From Planctomycetota bacterium (GTDB lineage Bacteria; Planctomycetota; UBA8108; UBA1146; JAJFFE01), in assembly GCA_021776775.1 (NCBI GenBank), contig JAJFFE010000299.1:1-38532 (forward strand): a stretch of DNA of 38,532 nt, read 5' to 3'. Positions 34,001 through 38,532 of the stretch are shown piece after piece (position 1 is the first letter of the stretch; every line of letters begins with the position of its first letter). Below the pieces are notes generated by a model that searched no databases, had not been told where the DNA came from, and saw nothing but the letters and a program-made list of their open reading frames with translations. The position numbers and the translations under genes are program-made.

Positions 34001-34608
34001 ATGTTGGAGACCTGGAAGAGTGTCGGGCTCGGTTCCCGATGTACGTTTCGTTGGCTGCGGTGACGAGTACGAGTGACCCCCGGCCATGGATAGGAGAGCT
34101 TCTTTCCGCGGTCGCGGTCGAAGATCGACTGCGGTGGGTGCAGGATCTTGGACAACGAGTCTCGGAGATGACAGACGAAGCGGTCGAGACTGTCTGGGAG
34201 CACTGGCTGCGTGAATATTTTGGCGATCGAGCCACGGGTGTCCCGCCGGCGACCGAGGAGGAGTGGGGAGAGATGTCGGCGATCTGTATTGGCCTTCGCC
34301 CTGTTTTCCCGGAAGCAGTCGCTTTTTGCATCGAGAGAGAGTCAAGGGTCGCAGACTGGAGTCGCGTCTACTTCGACTTGGAGTCGACTGAGCTAGCTTC
34401 GACTTGTCCCGAAGAGACGAGCCAGCTCCTGCTCCACCTTCTCCAGGCAACGGAAGCCACAAGAGACTTCGATCTGATCCAGAAGATTGCAGTCGAGTCG
34501 AGTGAGCACGGAGCGCCGAAAGGCACGTTGAGAGCAATCGTCGTGGAGTACATTCGTCTTGGCGGCCCTACGCCCGACCAGTTCGGCGACCGACTGGATG
34601 TAACGTAG
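31066..34608 (+). CDS. SIR2-domain protein with a long helical C-terminus, candidate anti-phage NADase
   Basis: The GTG at 31066 has AAGG 7 nt upstream. The product is 1180 aa. Residues 10-275 are a SIR2-like domain: LFVGAGVS (23-30, NAD-binding glycine loop), TTNFD (111-115), YLHGR with His146, and LFVGYSHNDQD (187-197). SIR2 domains in defence systems such as Thoeris ThsA, DSR and SIR2-pAgo cleave NAD during phage infection; this is family knowledge. Residues ~290-1180 contain no domain I recognise. They look mostly alpha-helical, with repeated Leu/Arg-rich helices, as in sensor regions of large single-gene defence proteins. The gene stands alone downstream of terS, at the usual cargo position of a satellite. 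It is much longer than simple SIR2 enzymes. Confidence 0.8.
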   Translation: MILDGVDFPDHILSAFREKTLCLFVGAGVSMNPPSSIPGWGGLVDEIAHGFPGGRRQGEPEDRYLGRMKDAGIDVHARANERVTRPDSEPNDFHSAILGLYSRSGDLRIVTTNFDTHLEGESADFEVFSAPALPVGTNFHGLVYLHGRSGEDPRRLVVTDADYGRAYLTEGWARRFLVQLFLEYTVLFVGYSHNDQDLTYLARALPAGAKPRFALTSDAEGATEYWRGLGIEPLFYDTSLGDHSRALAAIQGLGGFLTRDALDHSGRITRLVSLGRTNLELADEQYLLHCVRDGILSRFVFEHADESWFEWFRDRGLVEDLITTTEKDLPPAQRRLAFWIVEKLVPEGYPRFAGAYIDAGRQLNPTVQSALLQRLADSRVPLHDPLPWVCLLLEAAPNASPRAMERLLDRAVRENQQTAAVLLWESMTQPRMIVDRARSFSDASDDAVHHQVQLKGEPRTLLDTWRILHVNPIPDHMRDSLMVSTETALRRAHLLSRESRGDDFDPESHFRSAIEDHEQDSGLVSTAGPLISAARDLLELYLEEDGDGEGRCWIHRWLKSDVTLLRRLAVHGVTEASFLSPDEKLQFVLENDLLFESETHHETYRLLAQAYGSAEELQRNAVLERIEQYRSTDASSPEETETRDYRAFSLATWLARSAPDADSASHLVDVIATSHPDFTVSDNLDFLRWSGGVREIRAESPLSWEEVRDLGSDDLARLFCDFDKRRRLDRPVDEWGGLLQELRNNAVSDFDIVEALADGFQAVDCGRPEVWRAILDGWSGKELSDVYWSRVLDSIERNPGFFSAPLGLGRCLRGPQPFGPPRSAPDALSRSVQLALRLWDLVAANDDDIPTGRSELLTHSLNRPEGMIAELLVVASVSDRERLGEEWKGLSEERRLELQLLVADSGSSGVRARVMLASYLHVLHALDPAWVTENLIPLFDCQTNLDRAIPMWRGFLYSGRPTLLLTDDMLDVYRSCFPHVGDLEECRARFPMYVSLAAVTSTSDPRPWIGELLSAVAVEDRLRWVQDLGQRVSEMTDEAVETVWEHWLREYFGDRATGVPPATEEEWGEMSAICIGLRPVFPEAVAFCIERESRVADWSRVYFDLESTELASTCPEETSQLLLHLLQATEATRDFDLIQKIAVESSEHGAPKGTLRAIVVEYIRLGGPTPDQFGDRLDVT

Positions 34609-35154
34609 GCTCTAGCTTTACTGCCAACGCCTCCATGACCTGAAAGCGATCGGCGACTTTCCGGGCCATCGCCTCGGTGGATGACGTTCTTGGTGTGGGC
34701 GCAAGCGAGCGCTTCACATGCCGGGAGCATAGCGCCCAGGGTGCGCACCATGGTCCAACCGTCTTCTCCGTCCCGCTCATGTACGCGTTGGATGATCACA
34801 CTGAGATCATCTCCCCGCACGAGCCCCATCGTGAAGAAGACCTGGTCGTTCTCGTCGACCCGAGTCCGTACATGGGTACCACACCTGCGTGGTCGAGTGG
34901 CCGGTGACCGGCGCCTCTTCGACGAAGCGGCTGATCGTATCTGGGTCCGCTGGCGGCGTCTCACCGAGAGCCGAGGGGCCGTCCTTGCCCAACGGTCTAC
35001 TTTCGTAGCGAGGCGTCGCGAAAGGTCCTCGTCCCACGCGTCGAGGATCGATTGGTTCTCCGTCGAGAAGTGCGGCCCTCTCTCCCTGAAGCGCGTCCTT
35101 GAGCTTCTCGATCACGACTATTAGTCGGGGATCGCGCAGCGGATCATCGGGCAT
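34609..35154 (-). pseudogene. Remnant of a Ser/Thr protein kinase gene
   Basis: Read on the minus strand from an ATG at 35154 (MPDDPLRDPRLIVVIEKL), the sequence gives ATPRYESRPLGKDG and RFVEEAPVTGHSTTQV. After a frameshift near 34875 it continues VDENDQVFFTMGLVRGDDLSVII, GWTMVRTLGAMLPACEALACAHTKNVIHRG. After a second shift near 34670 it reads AMARKVADRFQVMEALAVKLE. These are the alpha-C, hinge, HRD-loop and C-terminal parts of planctomycete kinases of the EEAQVTGQLDHP type. Most of the N-lobe and the whole activation segment are missing. The remnant ends where the SIR2 gene stops, which marks a junction between island and chromosome. Confidence 0.75.
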
Positions 35155-35259
35155 ATGTCTACTCGTGGTCGCAGGAGCGGAGTATCTGGTGAGGATCGTT
35201 TTCATCGGTTCTCGATCGTGCCGGTTGCGCGACCCACCTGCTCGGGGTTGTTCGATCGG

Positions 35260-35439
35260 ACCACCGGCCTTGAAGAGGCGTTGGTGGGCTTCATGCGCCA
35301 ACGCGGTGGCTTGAAGTGTGCGTCCGAACCGTTCGTTTCGGAATTCTGCGCGCGCAACGATCTTCAGTTCGTCGTTTACGAGTTCCGTCAACCGCTCCTG
35401 CGCGCCTTCTTCATGGGATTCGGAGCGACACCACCCCAA
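35260..35439 (-). pseudogene. Remnant of an ECF-type RNA polymerase sigma factor
   Basis: On the minus strand, residues ERLTELVNDELKIVARAEFR, then ERFGRTLQATALAHEAHQRL, match the N-terminal part (region 2 start) of the planctomycete ECF-SigZ-like family, where DELRxLARxxLRRERxxHTLQPTALVHEAYLRL is the consensus. Only ~50 residues remain before the frame runs into unrelated sequence. The kinase remnant lies just downstream on the same strand. ECF sigma plus kinase is a common planctomycete pair. Confidence 0.65.
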
Positions 35440-35467
35440 AGTTGGGGCAGAATCGGCGTGCTAGGTG

Positions 35468-35531
35468 ATCCGGCTGCTCAACGTCAACTACATCTGTGCG
35501 CACAGGTGTAATTGTCGTTGAGCAATCCGGC
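35468..35531. repeat. 50-bp near-perfect palindrome flanked by ATCCGGC direct repeats
   Basis: 35475-35524 is a palindrome with 22 of 25 base pairs matching, from TGCTCAACG to CGTTGAGCA, centred on TGTGCGCACA. The same 7 bp, ATCCGGC, stands on both sides (35468-35474 and 35525-35531). The element starts with TG and ends with CA. It looks like a small palindromic mobile element with a target duplication. A large regulatory dyad is the alternative. Confidence 0.6.
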
Positions 35532-35533
35532 TG

Positions 35534-35930
35534 TGTCGCGAAGTCTCGGGAGGGATTTCACCATGACTGACGGAGGCTGCGGTGCGCAATAGACCTCAAA
35601 CAAAGTAGACAACTCCCGTTCCATCGTTTTGCGTCAGCTAAAATCTGACGCGCTCTGAGCCATTTCTTACGTCCGGCGGCCGACATTTCCTTGTCATTCA
35701 CGTCCGAGCGGAGCGAAAGTGGATTCGACATTTTGGCTCACGCATCGAAGCTCACGACCTATGTGAGGAGAAAGGTGTGGCTGGAGTCGTCGGGTGGGTC
35801 AATGGAATTGAGGCACCATGCCGACTGGACGATTGATTGATCCGAGTCGAAGTGTTGGGTGATCTCGAGTCGCGGAGGCTCGGCCTGAAGCCGGCCAAAG
35901 ATCGGAGAGCACAACCGGGAAGAGGTACGC
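35534..35930. other. Gene-poor stretch with a small hairpin
   Basis: About 400 bp without a supported gene. A hairpin GCGTCAG (35631-35637) / CTGACGC (35645-35651) with an AT-rich 7-nt loop follows a TTTT run. The T-run is on the wrong side for a plus-strand terminator. Confidence 0.4.
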
Positions 35931-36080
35931 ATGACAGAAAGTGGATCCAGCATGCTCGGTGTACCGCTGCCGAGTTTCTTTGCACGCTCTGCGCTCACGA
36001 GCCTGTTAGCGCGCAACGGACGCCGGCACGAAACGAGGATTCCGTTGGTGATGTTCACGAGGTCAGATCATGTCCAATGA
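35931..36080 (+). CDS. Possible small ORF (49 aa)
   Basis: An ATG at 35931 follows GAGG with a 5-nt gap (GGAAGAGGTACGC), a good ribosome site in a region otherwise without genes. The product, MTESGSSMLGVPLPSFFARS onward to MFTRSDHVQ, is basic and has no recognised motif. It ends 46 bp before the next start. It could be a leader, or the start of a lost gene; support is limited to the ribosome site and frame. Confidence 0.3.
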   Translation: MTESGSSMLGVPLPSFFARSALTSLLARNGRRHETRIPLVMFTRSDHVQ

Positions 36081-36125
36081 CGCAACGTGGTTGTTGCGTT
36101 TGAAATCAATATGGGGAGGGTTCGA

Positions 36126-36818
36126 ATGCGCCGCATAGTGTTCGCTGCAAGCGTAGTGTTGACGACGACGGTATTCAACTTCTGGATCATGATGACCATC
36201 ATGCCGCGGCATACGTCGGCCGGGTCCGGCACACCGGCTGCCGGCGATGTCAACGGAGATGGATTGGTAGATATTGTCGACCCTGTCTACCTGTTCGAGT
36301 ATCTGTTTCAGTCAGGTCCCGAACCGGTCGCCTGTGCGGGGGGTGGAGTTCTGACGATCGCGCAGCAGGAGGACCTCGTCTCGTTTCTTGATGGCACGAA
36401 GAACCTCACGGCGACAATGATCTCCTCCTTTGACATTCCGTTCGATCCTGCCCTTACGTTGATTCCCTTCGACACAGAAGCGAACGACTTCAACGACGAG
36501 TTCGACGTCTCCGCTTCGGTCTTCAGCCCGGCCTCGGACGGCACCTATCTCTTGGCGACGCAGTTGACCTTTCTCACCGACTCGTCAACTCCCGTCACGA
36601 ATCTCGTCGCGGTGCTCTACCGAAACGGGAGTCAAGCCGCAATCTCGTACGAGACCACCGACGGGGTCGCTCAGACCTGTACGGTGACTCTGACCACCAC
36701 GATCGATCTACTCGCTGGAGACACGGTTGATCTCCGGGCGAACATTGGCGGAGGTTCGCCGATTTCGCTCAGCTCCGCGAGCCAGGTGACGTTCTTGAAG
36801 ATCACTCGTGTTCGGTGA
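36126..36818 (+). CDS. Secreted protein with an N-terminal dockerin-like half and a C1q/TNF-like C-terminal domain
   Basis: The start is the ATG at 36126, with GGAGGG 6 nt upstream. The product is 230 aa. Residues 1-35 are a signal peptide (MRRIVFAASVVLTTTVFNFWIMMTIM). One dockerin half-module follows (GDVNGDGLVDIVDPVYLFEYLF), with a single Ca loop instead of two. Residues ~85-230 look like a jelly-roll C1q-like domain: ALTLIPFDTEANDFNDEFDVSA, GTYLLATQLTFLTDS, LYRNGSQAAISYETTDG, LLAGDTVDLRANIGGG, SQVTFLKITRV. Such domains trimerise and mediate adhesion. It differs from the other window genes by having the dockerin part first and incomplete. Confidence 0.7.
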   Translation: MRRIVFAASVVLTTTVFNFWIMMTIMPRHTSAGSGTPAAGDVNGDGLVDIVDPVYLFEYLFQSGPEPVACAGGGVLTIAQQEDLVSFLDGTKNLTATMISSFDIPFDPALTLIPFDTEANDFNDEFDVSASVFSPASDGTYLLATQLTFLTDSSTPVTNLVAVLYRNGSQAAISYETTDGVAQTCTVTLTTTIDLLAGDTVDLRANIGGGSPISLSSASQVTFLKITRVR

Positions 36819-37247
36819 CACGCGAGCAACCGAGCCTTGACCACAACAATGTGGATTGAGTGCGACTAGGGGAGATCGTCCATGTCGACTCGGTGCCACG
36901 GTGAGCGGCGGTGGCCAAACAGCGCAACAGGGTCCTCGTGCCGCAATGGTCGGAGGCTTCGACAACGAAGCCACGGCGGAATCCTGCTACGTGAGTGGTG
37001 GCGCGAACAACGTGGCGACGGGCCAGCGGATCGCAGAGGTCATCGCATTCAGCATGAGCGGAGGGATGGAGTAACCCTATCGTCGGCTGACGAGTGGACG
37101 GCTTACTTCAATAGCGCGTCGTTTGGGTAGCGGCGGTTGTCTCGACTTTGGAAGTCTGTTCGTGGAAGAAGAGAAGAACAATCCCGTGGCGACGGGCGGC
37201 GTGGTGTCCAAGATACAATTCGCGAAACGAAGAAGAAGGAACCGAGA
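36819..37247. other. Intergenic region holding a gene fragment
   Basis: About 430 bp after the C1q-like gene. Apart from the repeat-protein fragment described separately, nothing coding is supported. The last ~50 bp carry an A-rich purine stretch (GAAACGAAGAAGAAGGAACCGAG) that includes the ribosome site AAGGAA of the next gene. Confidence 0.5.
36856..37074 (+). pseudogene. Fragment of a beta-roll (GG-x(n)-N-x-A) repeat surface protein
   Basis: The frame reads VSGGGQTAQQGPRAAMVGG, FDNEATAESCYVSGGANNVATGQ. This is the GGG-x-x-N-x-A-x-G-x-x-A-x-V repeat seen in head domains of YadA-like and related surface proteins, which in planctomycetes often precede C1q-like domains. Only two to three repeats remain, without start signal or stalk, then a stop. 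The C1q-like gene just upstream may be its separated partner. Confidence 0.5.
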
Positions 37248-38532
37248 ATGTGGCCCAATAGGATAGTCCGCGTTTCAGTGCTCGCAGTGATGGTGTTGCT
37301 CGCTCAACGCGCGCTTCCGGCGCAGTTCATTCGTGGAGACGCGAATAGTGACGGAGCGATATCTATGGATGACTTCGTCAACATCATCAGCTATCTAGGC
37401 AGCGGCACCGCGCCCCCAGTAGATTGCTCATCGGTTGTCGACTTCGACGCGGGGGACGTGAACGACAACGAGTTTGTGAACTGGACCGACGCCCTGTACC
37501 TGGCTTCTGTGTTGCTCGTTCCGCTGACACCGGCTATCCCTCCTCCGACGGCGAGCTGCGGAGTGGACCCCACCACTTCAACTGGTGGATTCGACGTCCC
37601 TGACCCGCTGTTCGAGCTCCGATCGCGCATCGGTTTGACCGCAACGGAAGTCGTGGTGAGACTCGAGCTGAGCCATTCCCAAGACGTCGCTATAGGGACA
37701 ATACTCGTCCAGTTCGATCAGGCCAGCGTCGTGCCCCAGTCGCGTCCCTTCGTCCCCAGTCCGGGGCTCCCGGACAACGACTTCGATGCGACCGTAGTCG
37801 ACGGCGATCTAGTCTTGGTCCACTTCGGATCCCTCGCGTGGTCCCCTTCGCTTCCCGCCAGCTCAAGTTCGCATCTTGGCGAACTTCGCTTCGATAGAAC
37901 CGGCGTGCCGCTCGACTGTTCGATTCCGCCGATCACGTTGCTGGCCAATACTGTCCAAGCCAGCACCGGAGTCGCCTGGCGGACGACCATGGCGACAACT
38001 GACTTTCAAGACCACCAGCCGACGCTTGTGTCGGAGTGCACTGACTACTCTCTCGCGATTACCGACGGGAGTTCAAACGCTGGAGAATCGGTAGAGCTGT
38101 CGGTTCTGTTGACGGGGACCGCCGGAGAACTGCCGATTCAAGCGTGGTCGTTTGGTGTTGGTTTTGGCCCTGAGCTGATCCTCGAGGAAGTCGCCTTTGG
38201 CATCGACGCCCTGACCGCTCAGTGTGGCGACGCCCCCGACCTCCTCTCAATTGCCGAAGTTTCGGGTGGAGTCACGTTCGCCGCTGTTGTTGATAGTTTC
38301 GGCGTCTGCACACTGTCGCCGGGCCCCGATCTCGAGCTGGCCGCTCTGACGTTACTCACCCCGACGAGTGGCGACCACGCCGTTTGCTTCTCGGATGGTC
38401 TCGGTTCGCCCCCGGTCGCAACGATGCTAGTGGTGGAACCGCTCGCCGGGATCGTGCCGGCTCAACACTGCGGCACGGTGACCGTGAGCGACAATCCTGC
38501 GTTCCTTCGTGGAGACTGCGATCGAGATGGCG
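37248..38532 (+). CDS. Secreted dockerin / cohesin-like protein, running off the right edge
   Basis: The ATG at 37248, with AAGGAA 7 nt upstream, opens a frame that never stops before the window ends; at least 428 codons are present. Residues 1-26 are a signal peptide (RIVRVSVLAVMVLLAQRALPAQ). A complete N-terminal dockerin module follows (FIRGDANSDGAISMDDFVNIISYL; DVNDNEFVNWTDALYLASVLL). Two beta-rich domains come next. The first has VVVRLELSHSQDVAIGTILVQF. The second has VELSVLLTGTAGELPIQAWSFGVGFGPELIL and ends in LGSPPVATMLVVE, as in the tandem 424-aa proteins. A second dockerin begins at the very end (FLRGDCDRDG). Dockerins at both ends with cohesin-like domains between are unusual. Confidence 0.8.
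   Translation, partial: MWPNRIVRVSVLAVMVLLAQRALPAQFIRGDANSDGAISMDDFVNIISYLGSGTAPPVDCSSVVDFDAGDVNDNEFVNWTDALYLASVLLVPLTPAIPPPTASCGVDPTTSTGGFDVPDPLFELRSRIGLTATEVVVRLELSHSQDVAIGTILVQFDQASVVPQSRPFVPSPGLPDNDFDATVVDGDLVLVHFGSLAWSPSLPASSSSHLGELRFDRTGVPLDCSIPPITLLANTVQASTGVAWRTTMATTDFQDHQPTLVSECTDYSLAITDGSSNAGESVELSVLLTGTAGELPIQAWSFGVGFGPELILEEVAFGIDALTAQCGDAPDLLSIAEVSGGVTFAAVVDSFGVCTLSPGPDLELAALTLLTPTSGDHAVCFSDGLGSPPVATMLVVEPLAGIVPAQHCGTVTVSDNPAFLRGDCDRDG

Larger units (their letters stand above)
21034..34608. mobile_element. Integrated element, probable phage satellite (PICI-like), ~13.6 kb
   Basis: The left end is the tRNA-Pro 3' half. Inside, in order, are a tyrosine integrase, an unknown protein, an inverted-repeat regulatory region, and an HTH gene heading a tightly overlapping operon: J-like protein, Sak4-like ATPase, DUF669, SF2 helicase and primase-polymerase/DUF3987. 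An iteron-like region, a Nu1-like small terminase and a SIR2 protein follow. All genes are on the plus strand. No large terminase, portal, capsid, tail or lysis gene occurs. Integrase, HTH, primase, origin, small terminase and a defence cargo together are the gene set of phage-inducible islands. A prophage remnant is the alternative. The right border is placed at the end of the SIR2 gene because a kinase pseudogene begins there; no direct repeat of the tRNA end confirms it. Confidence 0.65.

Noticed and set aside
34681..35124. 147-aa plus-strand frame in the right flank
   Set aside because: Complement of the kinase remnant; Ser/Arg-rich, no start signal.

Overview
The window looks like a Planctomycetota (or closely allied) chromosome. 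Its base composition is GC-rich. It encodes seven secreted proteins with dockerin-type Ca-binding modules of the planctomycete kind (F-[IL]-R-G-D-C-N-x-D-G ... D-A-C-D-x-D-x-D-G), two giant membrane proteins with DUF4350-like repeats, and the decayed remains of an ECF sigma factor followed by a Ser/Thr kinase, a pairing typical of that phylum. The assignment rests on gene content only; no rRNA or ribosomal gene is present.

Layout. 1-5.9 kb: housekeeping-type membrane and signalling genes. These are the 3' end of an SLC12-like cation-chloride cotransporter, a DUF1328 small membrane protein with a lipoprotein-like tail, a SulP anion transporter with STAS domain, a one-TM coiled-coil protein, and a hybrid histidine kinase that has lost its phospho-acceptor half. 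6.2-10.7 kb: two tandem paralogous secreted dockerin proteins of identical length (424 aa) and a divergent FG-GAP beta-propeller dockerin protein. 10.9-16.7 kb (minus strand): a three-gene cluster. It holds a secreted protein with 14 tandem Cys heptads and a C-terminal sorting-signal-like tail, then two roughly 820-residue polytopic membrane proteins with extracytoplasmic DUF4350-like domains. The second of these has a faint exosortase-like Cys/Arg signature. 17.2-20.8 kb: a second FG-GAP dockerin protein and a subtilase-dockerin protein.

21.0-34.6 kb: an integrated element. Its left end is the 3' half of a tRNA-Pro(GGG) gene next to a tyrosine integrase that starts at TTG. It carries a tightly overlapping replication operon: HTH, J-like protein, Sak4-like ATPase, DUF669, SF2 helicase, primase-polymerase/DUF3987. 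Then come an iteron-like putative origin, a Nu1-like small terminase and a 1180-residue SIR2-domain protein. No large terminase, capsid or tail gene is present. Gene content and size fit a phage satellite (PICI-like) carrying a candidate anti-phage effector. The right attachment site is not visible; the island abuts a frameshifted kinase/ECF-sigma remnant.

35.4-38.5 kb: a gene-poor stretch with a 50-bp near-perfect palindrome flanked by direct repeats. It is followed by a dockerin plus C1q-like jelly-roll protein, a fragment of a beta-roll repeat protein, and a dockerin/cohesin-like protein running off the window.

How it fits together. The dockerin genes probably build an extracellular or cell-surface assembly, and several carry cohesin-like folds and dockerins in the same chain. 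The 10.9-16.7 kb cluster may process or anchor a surface protein. The island is an independent replicating guest with its own regulation and defence cargo.
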